Of a DNA stretch of 64,000 nucleotides, positions 32,166 through 43,060 are shown one piece after another. Below the pieces are notes generated by a model. It saw nothing but the letters and a program-made list of their open reading frames with translations, did not search any database and was not told where the DNA came from. The translations under genes and the position numbers were made by a program. Within the stretch, counting starts at the first letter, position 1. Each line of letters begins with the position of its first letter. Origin of the DNA: Amia ocellicauda (taxonomy: Eukaryota > Chordata > Actinopteri > Amiiformes > Amiidae); NCBI RefSeq assembly GCF_036373705.1, contig NC_089856.1, forward strand, positions 2,171,501-2,235,500, in the 5' to 3' direction.

Positions 32166-33423
32166 CTATGACCCTCCTTTGACACTCCTTTGTGTGCGGC
32201 ATCTCAAGACAAGGTTACTGTTGGCCCAGACAATACAGCAATACAACCTAATGGCATTCCTGGACCCCTTGTACAATATAATTGAACCCCCTGAAGAGAG
32301 AGAGCTGGTGAGGCCTGATATGCCAGGCTTTGTAACAATTACACTGAGTTTTTTACGTTTTTTATGTTTTTATTTTAAAATTTGTGTCGTAACTCGGTCC
32401 TGAGTATCTTCAGAGGACTTGATTTATATTTTCTGTAAAGTATTCCAGCCTCATTCAATGTATCAGGAACATGACTGTAACTGAATATAGTCAAATCTTG
32501 TGTCAGTTTTTTTAGTTGTTGAGTGAAATTGTTTGTAATTGGTCTTGATACGAGTCACTCAGAGAACATGAGTTCAGCTCATGCTGGGGTGAAATGTGTA
32601 CTGACCATTTACGCTTCATTTTACAGACAAGCAGAAGACAGAGAGAGCAGTACAGGGCTGACCATGTTATATTGATGCCCTCATTAGTGTTTATTGTGCC
32701 ATTGTGAAATGACTGATTTAAAATAACTTTTCATTAGAGGACAAACAATACTGTTTTGATGGGCTTGTTTGATTGTTTGATTGTGTGACGTGTATTTGCT
32801 GTTTTGAGAGTCTGAGTGCATAGTATTATTAGCTGATGGTAAACATGATGATGGCAACGAAGGAGAGGAGTCTGAGGTCCGTGAGGAGGTGATGGAGAAG
32901 ATTTGGAAGATTTGGACAAGTAATATTTTGAAAGAAAGGATGAAGATGAGCATGTGAGCTAGCTAGGAATATAAATAGGCTAAATCGATGTCTCTCTCTT
33001 TCGCGCTCTGGCTCTCAGACTGATGATGAAGTATTTAAGGTGTTTAAGGTCACTGTCTCACGGTCTTAGTCTGCTACGGTACTGAGCCATGGTTCAACCC
33101 TGATACCTAGAAGAACAGGGTTTGATAAGAACCAGTTTTCACCAATAATTTGGGCTCGATACATCGTACAAATCCCCCTTATATTAAACATTACATATGC
33201 CTTAATTTTCCTCGGTTTAGCCAAGTGTGGGTCTTCCTGAGCAGGCCGAATCAACTGGTCTAGATCAGCACTGCTTTCAAAGTCTTTAGCCTCCGAGGCC
33301 TTTATTTATTTATTTATTTATTTATAAAACCGCGTCTCTCTGGGGCTGTCGCTGATATAAGTTGTTCGACCCTCTTGCAAAAGAGCACCAGAGCTGCCCA
33401 CTGCAGGAACGTGAACACGATTG
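32166..33423. other. Unassigned spacer downstream of gene C
   Basis: No gene or named repeat was recognised, apart from a (TTTA)n run near 33302-33326. No membrane-anchor exon was found here for gene C. Confidence 0.4.
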
Positions 33424-33637
33424 TGAACGCGAGAGAACACACCCTCAGGGTCACACGCAGACAGCCCGGTCCAGAGGGACAGTGTTGAACCCACACGAGG
33501 GATCAGACACCACAGGTCAGGCAGCCCTCGCTTCGCTTTGAGCAGGACGTCCTGAGATGCGATGTGCAAAACTGTCAGAACTGCCTGTGCAGAAATCAAG
33601 CACCAATCTGCCCAACATGCATGGCGGTGGGACTCAC
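33424..33637 (-). other. Ultra-similar intron flank with open frame after gene C D2
   Basis: This 214-bp segment starts at the D2 donor. It matches 48557-48770 of gene D with two mismatches counted by eye and no gaps, and 24060-24267 of gene B with more differences. If the donor is not used, the D2 frame stays open through [20 protein letters not shown] and on to a stop at 33320-33318. It could be a retained-intron 3' end giving a soluble form, or simply converted intron sequence. Confidence 0.5.
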
Positions 33638-33967
33638 ACAGCTCTGTGATGTGGAGGGACTCAGACTTCATAACAGGGTTTGGTTGTGGTCCTTCTTGTC
33701 CCAGTTTTAGCTCTGCCGCACAACTGAATTTTAATCCACCATCAGTGCAGCTGGATGTGATCAGGAGGGTAGGAGACACATCCACAGGTTTAGTGGTGTT
33801 TTCAGAGAAGGTTTCAGTGTTGATTAATAGCCCCCCTCTGTACCAGTTCACAGAGAGATACTTTACTGGGGCAATGCTCTTGACATCACACTGCAGCAGG
33901 TACTGTCCCCCCTCCTCCATCTCAGCAGTCTGGTTGACAATGCTGATAGAGACATTGTCTGGATACT
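33638..33967 (-). CDS. Gene C D2 Ig exon
   Basis: 330 bp, phase 1-1, acceptor 'ccatag', donor GTGAGT. Core: [28 protein letters not shown]. The F-strand DxGxYxC tyrosine is Phe here. Sequon NQT and NTT. Only about 60% amino-acid identity to gene D D2 by eye, with changes throughout the exon. Confidence 0.82.
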
Positions 33968-36900
33968 CTATGGAGGGAACATTAAAGTGTTAATACTGGA
34001 AGAAAATAAAACACCTGCCATATGGAGGGAACATTAAAGGAAACAAACATCAAAAATGGGAAATAAAATTAAACACCTGCCATCTCCATTAATTCACTGG
34101 TGGTTCCAAATTCTCTGCTACAGCCCCATGGCAAAAGGAAATTAAAGGATACTTACTGTAGTGAAGGATGCTGAGCTTTTTATAACATTGCTTGGGCTCC
34201 GTATCAAACTTTGCGTAGCATCTTGGCTCTGCGGTCCAGTCAGTCAGATTGCTGAAACTCCAGAGGAGAGACTGACTACCTCGTAGCAGGCTTCTGGATC
34301 CATTTGGTACCTCCCAGCCCATTTCTCTGGTTCTCTGTGTTGCAGTGCAGTGAACTGTTACTGGATCTCCATATTTCACCACCACTGTGGGAGGGTCAAT
34401 CTCAATGGGACAGTCTGCAGCAGCAGCTGGAAAACAACAACGCCATCATCACTGAGGAAAAAAATTGCAAGGGTTGCCCAAACATGTTCTGACCCATATT
34501 CTGGGTGGGGGGAATCATATGCACCCCTGGTGGTGGCGCCCCTGTTCCTAAGCCCTGGGCTGGAGGCCTCTTTCCGTCACAGCTCAGCTCTCAAAGCCTT
34601 CACTTCTCATTCAATTCTTACTTCACTTCTCTCACTCACTCACTCACTGAATGGGACCCTTAAGCTGTGCATTATCTTAACCAGGAAGGATATAACATGA
34701 TATAAGGCACTTGAGTTCTCAATGATTTTGGAAGCTAAACAATTTAATCAAATGAAGCAAAAGCTTAGTTCAATTAAGGATTCAATTCAATAGCTGGGAG
34801 TTCAGTTGCAGGGATGGGGTCAAGTCCCCACGTAGTCTCCTCTGTTCCAGGGTGAAAAGGTTCAGGTCCTCAGTCTCTCAGTAGGACATTCCCTTCAGAC
34901 CTGGAATAAGTCTGGTTGCTCTCCTCTGAACTGCCTCTAGAGCAGCGATATCTTTCTTGAAGTGTGGAGCCCAGAACTGTCCACAGTATCCAGATGAGCT
35001 CTAACTAGTGCATTACTACACTTTTGACAATATACCCTAGCATTGTGTTTGCCTTTTTTATTGCTTCCCACATAGTTTGGATGGAGAAAGTGAGGAGTCC
35101 ACATAGGTCTTTCTCATGTGTTACTTCATCTAGTTCTATTCCTCCCATAGTGTAATTATGTAATGATCATTAATATAGATTAGAAAAAGCAAAGGCCCTA
35201 ATACTGATCCCTGTGGAACTCCACTAACAACCTCACTCCAGTTAGAAGCGACTCCTCTAATCGACACCCTCTGTTTCCTAGACATCAACCAGTTCATAAT
35301 CCATCTACTTACATTGCCCTGGTGTGGAACCTTATCAAAAGCTTTCTGGAAATCTAAGTATATCATATCATATGCTTTCACATGATCTACAGCTGCAGTT
35401 ACATGTTCAAAAAATTCTAATAAATTAGTAAGACATGATCTGCCTCGTCTAAACCCATGTTGACTATCTCCAAGAATATGATTTTCATTAAGATGCTCCT
35501 CTATTTTCTGTCTAATCATTTTTTCCAACATTTTACAGGTGATGCAGGTGAGACTGATTGGTCTGTAGTTTCCTGGCTCAGTTTTGCCTGCCTGTCTCAC
35601 CAACGCTCCTGTGAATTGACTAAGCACGTGTGACATTGTTGGCTGGCTCACCATGATGGATCCCCTCCTGGTCTCTTAATGTGCACTGGTATGGCATGAG
35701 ATCTAGTTTTCTGGCTTAACAGATTTCCCTTCAGCTCCTCACACAGGTCAAATATTGCAGTTCTATCCAGACTGATTATATTTTAACCTCATCATCGGGC
35801 ATGTTATGCATGGCATTGTGTATGGTCATATTCTGCGAGGGCTACCATTGGAAATGAATTCGCACCCCCATTTTCTGCCAATGCCACAGCCCCATCCATG
35901 TTTTGTGCGTGTTACGAACAGCTGCAACGTGGTGTTAACTTGGACAGAAACACAGTCCTTCCTTTCACCAAAAATGTTTGATGAATCACTTCCCTTTCCC
36001 TACTTGCCTAGGCAATATGCAAATTTAGAAGCATTTTGTTTACTATTATGAACTGGTTGATGTCTAGGAAACAGAGGGTGTCGATTAGAGGAGTCGCTTC
36101 TAACTGGAGTGAGGTTGTTAGTGGAGTTCCACAGGGATCAGTACTAGGGCCTGTGCTTTTTCTAATCTATATTAATGATCTGGACTCTGGGATAGTCAGT
36201 AAACTTGTCAAATTTGCAGATGATACTAAAATAGGTGGCTCAGCAGATACAATCTCGGCAGCACAGGATATTCAGAGGGACTCAGATAACATTCAGTTGT
36301 GGGCGACACCTGGCAGATGAAATTCGATGTGGAGAAGTGCAAGGTATTACATGCAGGTAACAAAAATGTCCACTATAATTACACTATGGGAGGAACAGAA
36401 CTAGATGAAGTAACGCATGAGAAAGACCTAGGAGTCTATGTGGACTCCTCACTTTCTCCATCCAAACAATGTGTGAAGCAATAAAAAAGGCAAACAGAGT
36501 GTTAGGGTATATTGTCAAAAGTGTAGAATTGAGAACAAGGGCAGTGATGTTCAGACTGTACAATGCACTAGTTAGAGCTCATCTGGATACTGTGGACAGT
36601 TCTGGGCTGCACATTTCAAACCAGAGGAGCTTTTCCAGATCAGCAGGGACACACGCACCCGGGACACAAATGGAAATTGGGCTTCAAGGCATTCAAGACA
36701 GAAAACAGGAGACACTTCTTCACACAGAGAGGCGTCACAATCTGAATAAACTCCCCAGCGATGTGGCTGAAGAGACAATTTGTGAACATTCAAAAACAGA
36801 CTGGATAGGATCCTTGATCACTTAGGTATTAATGGACACCAAACGAGCACGATGGGGCGAATGACCTCCTCTCGATTGGACACTTTCTTATATTCTTATG

Positions 36901-39373
36901 TTCGTTATTACATTTATTTCCTGAGAACACAGCAATGGCAGCAACAACACAAGGAATCTTTTTCTTATGATTGGATCATTTCCTCCCGGTTTTGTTAATA
37001 TTTTTTCTGGATGCCACTTTGTGTTCTTCTTGTACATGCCCCTTGGGCATTTATTTTGTTGGCTATGATGTAATTTCTATATGACATATGTTTCTTGTCT
37101 GTGCTGTTTAATATTTTAACACCTCATTCACCAATAGGTCTATGCTTTCATAATTTAATTGATGTTTTTGTTTTCTCTTCATGTGAGATACTGGAGTTCA
37201 CTTTCCAACGCTGCAGAAAAAGCTGCACTTTGGCCTCCTGACTGCTGTGCAACTGTGGTGGGCTAATAATAATGACAACAATAAGTTATATTTGTAAAGT
37301 TGAAGTTGGAAATACGCGTACCCTCTATTTGCGTTAGGAACATAGTGTTCAACACACTTAAAACACATCTTGCGGTCATGTATAGTTTAACAGAGAACTT
37401 ACACTTCATACAATCATACATTATTTTTGAGAAAAAATACTGTATACACACGTACACCAGAGTTTCATACAAGAAAACACAAATTGCTCCAATGCTTATT
37501 GTTTTGCTTTTTCGTTTTTTCTGAAATATCGCAACAATTTAACAGGAAACACAGGCTGTAATAGCATCTACCCCAAGTTGAATTAAAAATGTCAACAGTC
37601 TTCAAAGACACAGATATAGTAATAAAGCAAATCTGTAATATTTGTGGCTCAATGACCATCAGCATCATAATTTAACTTTTCCAGTATTGATGTCCCTTGG
37701 AATCGGTTCATGCTTCACTATTGGGTTTGTGCATCTCTCTTGCTCTCATCCACAATCAAATTGATTTTGCTCCTTTTATCTTGGGATTGTCCTGTCTCGT
37801 AGGTGGTCCGTAGGTAACCTCTATTTTAATTTAATGGCAATCTGACAGAAATGACTTTAGGACTGTCGGATTTTTGAACTGCAAGTTTGATTTCAGGAAA
37901 GGGGCTCTATTCATCAAAGTGTCAGTATTCAGAACTTTTTTTAATATTTTTTGTGACAATTCTTTGTTTAAACCATTTCCTGAATTCTCCCGGTGGTCCA
38001 GATGGTCAGTCCACTGGTTTTAGCACTAGAACAGGAACCTTTTGCTATTGTGTTTTGTTCTTCATTAGCTTTGGGGAGTATTTTTAGGTATATATTTAGG
38101 AACATTTTTGTTTGCCTCCGATTATAAGACAAGAGATTAGTTATTATTATTTTTTTTCCAGATTGAAAGCAGATTTCTTGCCCAGCTTTCCTGTTACTTC
38201 TATACAATTAAAGAGCAGATTAATAGTGCTGCTAAACTGGTGTCTGTGATTGGGTGCACTGGCATCTTTGTTGAACCTGCCGAGGAAGTAAGGGTGGAGT
38301 AGAGACCTCCCCAACCTCGTCTATTTCTTGGGGTGGTGTTGTCGGTTTGATTAAGGTTCATAGTGTTGCACCCCACGTGACAGATATATTGAGAAACCCT
38401 CATTGTCTGTCAAATATTAAACTTAAACTCTCTGGTAAATCTCTCCAACTACTATTACTGAAAACGTCAGCAATACTTACTGTATCATTTCCCAGATATG
38501 CTGCTCCAAAGTGGGCACGTAATTCACGAAATAGGTGAATCTGCGCACTCCATACATCTATGTCCCCATTGTCCATGGAAAATCACACTGGATTCTTATA
38601 ATACACTTATAATAAAATGGCATTTCTGTAACTTTTGTTGATATTTACCGTAGCTTTATCCAGTAATGACACCCCAAAGTGGACACATGCAATTATGGAG
38701 TGCAATGGCGAAATAGGTGAATGTGCCACATTATAACTGTATAAACTGATGTCCCCCATTATTATCAGTGAGTATTTCAATTATATTGATCAGGGAGGTG
38801 TAGCCTACTGCTAACACTTGGTTTAGACCAGGTGCGTCCAGCCCTGGTCCTGAGAGCCCCCATCCAGCAGGTTTTAGACGTCACCCTTGTATCACCAGTT
38901 TATAAACACCGGGAAGTATTTAATGCTGATCAATGAAGCAGGTGGTAAATTCAGTCCCTTAGAAACTATTGCAGCAACTATCTGAGTACCTGCAGCCTCC
39001 GGAGGGAAGAGTTCCCTGGATTGACTTAAGTATCTATAAGTATCCCACAGTCTCCACACTGGTGGTGCGGTTACACACCCTATTCAATAGGCTGCTTGAA
39101 CTGTGATTAGAGCTGCTACCAGAGGCCAGTCCAGCTGAAACACCAGGCACAGTAGACTTGTGCAAAGAAGCTCAAGAGCTTGTAATCATACATTCATGTG
39201 TGGACATAACATGGTATAGTAAATGTGTAGCTGTAGATCTACAGGAAGCAAAGCAATTAAACACAGAGTTTGTATCCACAAATAGATCTCTAAATGTGAA
39301 TAGAGGTCCTCTTACCCGTGTAGAGCAGACACAGAGCCATGAAAGCGCATTGTTGCAGCGCAGCCCAGTCCAT
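33638..39373 (-). CDS. ICAM-like gene C, whole locus (no membrane exon seen)
   Basis: Minus-strand exons: signal peptide 39373-39316, D1 34426-34157, D2 33967-33638. All are phase 1. No D3 or membrane exon lies between 33638 and the first exon of gene B at 29185. Either the gene is truncated, or it ends by reading past the D2 donor (frame open to 33318, total 978 bp, 325 residues plus stop, secreted), or its transcript continues into the gene B Ig exons, which the shared phase would allow. D1 and D2 are intact and the most divergent of the set. Confidence 0.5.
34157..34426 (-). CDS. Gene C D1 (ICAM N-terminal) exon
   Basis: 270 bp, phase 1-1. It reads [48 protein letters not shown] and [14 protein letters not shown]. 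The segment after GWE ([13 protein letters not shown]) replaces ASVGSIDMQTGPQ of the other copies, a localised change next to the putative integrin-binding Glu. Confidence 0.82.
34427..34799. other. Gene C intron 1, D1-proximal part
   Basis: The 70 bases next to D1 match the other D1 flanks. The rest has a short cactcact repeat near 34632-34648 and nothing else recognised. Confidence 0.45.
34800..35620 (-). mobile_element. CR1-like LINE reverse-transcriptase fragment inserted in a Harbinger copy
   Basis: The minus-strand frame encodes a non-LTR reverse transcriptase: [54 protein letters not shown] and [20 protein letters not shown]. The catalytic YADD region is deleted: the frame jumps from INDH to a later part (ttatgggaggaacagaact). 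A following piece reads [12 protein letters not shown]. 5' and 3' truncated. Upstream it is fused in frame to Harbinger sequence ([13 protein letters not shown]), showing where it was inserted. Confidence 0.75.
35621..36030 (-). mobile_element. PIF/Harbinger remnant, minus orientation
   Basis: Reverse complement of the family at 27180-27650: the same ttgcctaggcaag, aaacatttttggtg, aacaccacgttgcagctgttc and ggtagccctcgcag motifs. At the gene-proximal end, [14 protein letters not shown] corresponds to the helix-turn-helix part of HARBI1-like proteins. Interrupted by the CR1 copy at 35620. Confidence 0.6.
36045..36902 (+). mobile_element. CR1-like LINE fragment with intact 3' end
   Basis: The plus frame reads [40 protein letters not shown] and [16 protein letters not shown] (the reverse-transcriptase ADD motif), then across frameshifts [31 protein letters not shown] and [20 protein letters not shown]. 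An internal deletion follows near 36600, and the element ends gatggggcgaatgacctcct...ttcttatgttc, the usual 3' end of this family. Head-to-head with the copy at 34800-35620. Confidence 0.75.
36903..37690 (+). mobile_element. Harbinger-associated 3' sequence, copy of 27710-28270
   Basis: Matches 27710-28270 in the same orientation (ttctggatgccac, ttcttgtacatgcccc, cctcattcaccaataggtc, gacacagatatagtaata, gaccatcagcatcataattt). An inserted AT-rich stretch at 37290-37460 is absent from the other copy. No coding content supported. Confidence 0.5.
37900..38780 (+). repeat. Unclassified repeat block with Harbinger-like terminus; related to 58660-59000
   Basis: 37903 starts GGGGCTCTATTCATCAAAGTG, the Harbinger-type terminal motif. 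38040-38400 is similar in the same orientation to 58660-59010 (tgtgattgggtgcactggcatctttgttgaacctgc). 38480-38545 and 38655-38730 repeat each other (ccaaagtggacac, cgaaataggtgaat). The transposon class is unclear. Confidence 0.45.
38829..38947 (+). mobile_element. hAT-type MITE end
   Basis: Begins CAGGTGCGTCCAGCCCTGGT, the terminal motif of a common fish non-autonomous hAT family (CAGGGGTGTCCAATCCTGG type), and runs through gcaggttttagacg and accagtttataaacacc. The opposite terminus was not found. Confidence 0.5.
39316..39373 (-). CDS. Gene C first exon: start codon and signal peptide
   Basis: 58 bp, phase 1 donor (GTAAGA). It encodes [19 protein letters not shown], one residue different from the gene B signal peptide. 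Strong Kozak context (gccgccATGG). D1 is about 4.9 kb downstream. Confidence 0.75.
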
Positions 39374-39525
39374 GGCGGCGGCTCGGAGGATCACCTGTGT
39401 GAGGGGTCTTCTGGTCTGTGTCTTTCCACATGCAAATAATACCTCTGAGGATTGCCTTTGTGGAGTGTCTTATATTAGGGCGTGAGTGGGCGGCTCTGTC
39501 TTTCCCCAAGCAAATAAATGCACTG

Positions 39526-39542
39526 TTATAATAAACCACTCC
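39526..39542 (-). promoter_or_regulatory. Conserved TATA-type promoter motif of gene C
   Basis: In minus sense GGAGTGGTTTATTATAA, identical to the gene A motif, 153 bp upstream of the ATG. Confidence 0.5.
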
Positions 39543-39872
39543 TTTCTGTGGGGTGCAGCAGAGCCGCTCTCTAGTGGGACAGACGGGAATGGCATTGTGT
39601 CTGATCGACATCTTTGCACATACATGACTTCCTGAAAACCACAGGTGTGTATTTCCATGATGGTACGAGTAGCAGAGGAGGTAAATAGGGAACTACACAC
39701 ACTACAGTCGCATAGAAAACAGAATCGTCCACAACATGCAAAGTGTATTATTGATTAAATGGGCTGTTGTTCATCTATGTTGATTTTATACTGCTTTTAT
39801 ACCTTTTTTACAAGAAATGTATGTGTTGTTTAGCTGAATTTAGAGGTACATTAATATGTAGATACATGCATA

Positions 39873-40070
39873 CAGTGGCTCTCAAAAGTATTCACCCCCT
39901 TGGACTTTTACCGATTGCATTGTGTTACAACATGAAATTAAAATGGATTTAATCAGGATTTTTTGCCGCTGATCAACACAGAAAATGTCAAACTGAAAAA
40001 TATAATCTGCAAGTTGGTCTAAATTAATTACAAATACAAAACAGAAAATAATTGAATGCATACGTAATCA
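39873..40070. mobile_element. Tc1/mariner terminal fragment
   Basis: Starts after TA with CAGTGGCTCTCAAAAGTATT and continues caccccct...gttacaacatgaaatta, the terminal sequence of a widespread fish Tc1-like family. No transposase and no second terminus here; joined directly to the Gypsy-derived block at 40080. Confidence 0.65.
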
Positions 40071-40079
40071 CCAGCACTG

Positions 40080-41990
40080 ACGAGAGGAGAGGAGAGTGCA
40101 GCACCTCACCCACAGCACCTGGAGGAAACAGCCACCTGCGGACAAGATCCCCGTTTTCTCTCACAGTGAAAGACAGTCAAGACCACCAGGCAGACTCGCT
40201 CTGTAACTGATCTACCAGCAAAGCAACACACTTGGACTGTTTAGGACTTTACAGTTGAGTTCAGTTCAAGTTTGGTCATGTTCTTTACCTCTATTTTACA
40301 TATTTATTTTCTTCTACTGATATTTTTTAAAGAAAGGAATAGAAGAGATGAAAGTGTTTAATAATACGACAAATGATAACCAGAGCAAGTGTGATGCAAC
40401 TGATTGGTCAATTCACTTCTGTTTGAGTGGACAAATATCAAAGGAAGATGTGGTACTTGTGTAGATGACACCACCTAGTGGCTCGCCGTTGAACCACATT
40501 GTACTTGTATCTGCTTACCATTTGACCTTTTACCCAGTTGTTGTTACTTGTTGTAAAACACGGTTCTTTCCACTGGCGAGTGTCGTGTCGTTATTTCTCT
40601 ACATCAAACAGGGTCCGCTATTTACACATATATGGGGATCAAGGAGTAATCAGGAGGCAAGGAGTACAATCAATCTGTATTCATAAAATGCACAGTCCTT
40701 TAAAATACAATTAACACAACAGTTGCTTAAACCCCCCCTTAAACACCCATATATCATACAATAAGATATAGGCCTACGTGCTCAAATAAAAAGGGCTGTC
40801 AAATATAATCACAATATACAATAGTGATAGAAAAGCACATGTTAATCTGGGGACCTATACCCTCACAGCAACTTTAAATAATTCAAAGAAAAGCTAAAAT
40901 ACAGTGCACACTAAAATTGCGAGGGCTGTGCTCTCAATGTAGAGGTTGGGAGGGGAAGAACTATTTACCGGGAGAGGGATCCAACAGGTCCCGTCAGCTG
41001 CCAGGCCCCCCGACCCAGCCGCCCCGGTCTGGGACAAACTGGATTGCTTACAATGATATTGAGACCCCCATCATCTTCACCACTTGTGACATAAGTCACC
41101 CCTCTGTAAGGAAGGTCACCCACAGAAGCCCCTTTGACATAAATGAAAGCCAAGTAGGCAAGTATAATATTTATATATTAAAACAACTTTTTAAAGACGA
41201 TTTCCCCACGTAAGAATTCCTGGTTCCCAGCCTGAAAGTTGAATTGCAAGAGGTATTACACTGGAAAGATCTAACTATCATTGCGGTGCCTCCGCCTGGG
41301 GAATACTGTCCACAGATAGCCTTGCATAGACATGAGCAATTCCAGGAACACATTTTCAGCAGGACAAACAATATAAAAACATAGCATTTCACTCCTTTAC
41401 ACTGTACATGCAATTACACATGATTGATCTCACTGAGCTGGGAATGCCAGGGAATTGATCAGAAAGGAAAAAAAACTTACAGCACATATGACAAAGTAGA
41501 TCTGCAAAATACTTTCCAAACTATAGCTCTGGAAGACGGATGTTGTGCCACTGTGTACTGGAAAAGTCATACTGTTGTCTGTGGAAAACTTCAAATAAAC
41601 AAAGAATAAAAGGAAATAAAAAGATGAGGGCACATTATTTTCTAATCTGTGAATGTGAATCTCTTGGATGCTTTTCTGTTGGTGTTTGTTGAGTGCCCGG
41701 GAAGCTGAGCATGATCCTCTGACTGGCACATTTAACTGCAGTGGAAGTCCAGTCACTCTAAGTGGGAAGTCACTGGCTGATCCAGAGCCCTGACCACCAC
41801 TACACACTCCACAATAATAGTAATAATAATAATAATAATAATAATTATGAAAGGGCCTAAAAGACTCATTTAACTGGAAGGAAGCAGCAGCTGGGTTTCA
41901 TGATGGGTCTAATGGCCTAAAGGATGATTTATTGGTTTCTGACACTATCAGCAGCGTCTCTATGTGATCAACCCCCTGAACAAAGATCAA
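40080..41990 (+). repeat. Duplicated intergenic block, copy 3
   Basis: Same order as copies 1 and 2. The 41210-41990 part is closer to copy 1 than to copy 2: both have the extra 22 bp (ccagtcactctaagtgggaagt) and the same AAT context. 40917-41040 is a GC-rich segment found only here. Confidence 0.6.
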
Positions 41991-42105
41991 TAAATGAAAC
42001 GTCACATGAAAACACAGAGAAAAGCCCAGCACCGCTAAAATGAAATATTTCAGTATACCTGCTGCAATATTTTACATCCCCTTCCCAAGAGAAAAAATAT
42101 TCAGT

Positions 42106-42595
42106 ATACAGCATAATATGCTCCACTCTCCTCCTCCAGAGCCGCTCCTTCTCATCTCTGGCCCCTAAATGGTGGAACGACCTGCCCACCGAAGTCAAAA
42201 CCGCAGAGTCCTTGACCTCATCCTGGCGCTTATCAAGACACATCTCTTCCGACAGCACTTGTAATATTAGTCCTCTATCCCCGCTAGATAGCACTTCTCA
42301 GTTTTATCATGCTTCTTGCATTCCTGATTTGTTTTCCTCTTGCTCCCTTTCCCATAACCCTTGACTGTGACCCTACATCTTGACAGCACTTAGCTTTCAC
42401 CGTCCAGGATGTAGGTCCTCACTTACTGTACTTGCCTGTGGAAACTGGAAGTTTTAAAATGTATTTTTATGTTGAATTGCTTTGTATAATGTAAATTTGA
42501 ATTTGTAATGTTTGATGCCTTGTACTTAAACTGTATTCTTACACTTTGTATTGCACTTATGTTGCAAGAAATAATAATAATAATAATAATATCTG
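42106..42595 (+). mobile_element. L2-clade LINE 3' end
   Basis: The plus frame reads RSFSSLAPKWWNDLPTEVKT-like and ESLTSSWRLSRHISSDST, resembling the C-terminal tail of L2/Maui reverse-transcriptase ORFs (S-x-x-P-x-x-W-N-x-L-P). A 3' UTR and a short AAT run follow. 5' truncated. Confidence 0.6.
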
Positions 42596-42779
42596 GCAGC
42601 CCTGGAGCGCATCACCCTCTCCTGCTTTGCTCCTGGACTTCCCTCTTCATCTGCCCACTGATCTGCTTCCACCTGCAGCGTTTATGGGAAATTCTTCACA
42701 TTTCAGAGCCAGCTTGTGTCTCAGGCCAACTCGGACAGGTGCGTCTGCGTGTTTCACAGCCTCGTTTTCAAACTAAGAT

Positions 42780-43060
42780 GGCGCTGCGTGATTCAACACC
42801 TGCGACGCGCCCACCTGTAGTGACGTCATGACCACCCCTGCCACACACGCCCGGCGCCATTGTGGAGAGCACCGCGCCGGCCCGGGCTGTAAGCAGTGTG
42901 AGCGGCTGCGTGGAGAGACTCAGACACCGGACACAGCCGCTCCTCCCAGCCGCTCCGTGCGTGTGACGGACACAGAAGACCCTCCGAGCCGCCGCCATGG
43001 CCCGGGCCGCGCTGCCCCTGTGCGCCGCCCTGAGTCTCCTGCGCTGCGGTAAGAGCTGCG
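42780..43060 (+). promoter_or_regulatory. CpG-rich promoter region and first exon surroundings of gene D
   Basis: Sharply richer in C+G and CpG than its surroundings, around the gene D start codon. It lacks the GGAGTGGTTTAT/TATA motif of genes A, B, C and E, so gene D probably has a different promoter type. No TSS can be placed. Confidence 0.45.
42997..43048 (+). CDS. Gene D first exon: start codon and signal peptide
   Basis: ATG in gccgccATGG context. 17 codons plus one base encode MARAALPLCAALSLLRC, a short hydrophobic signal, then a GTAAGA donor in phase 1. Two codons shorter than the other first exons and different in sequence. Confidence 0.65.

Noticed and set aside
41968-42294. Minus-strand frame of 108 codons
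   Set aside because: It is antisense to an L2-type LINE 3' end.
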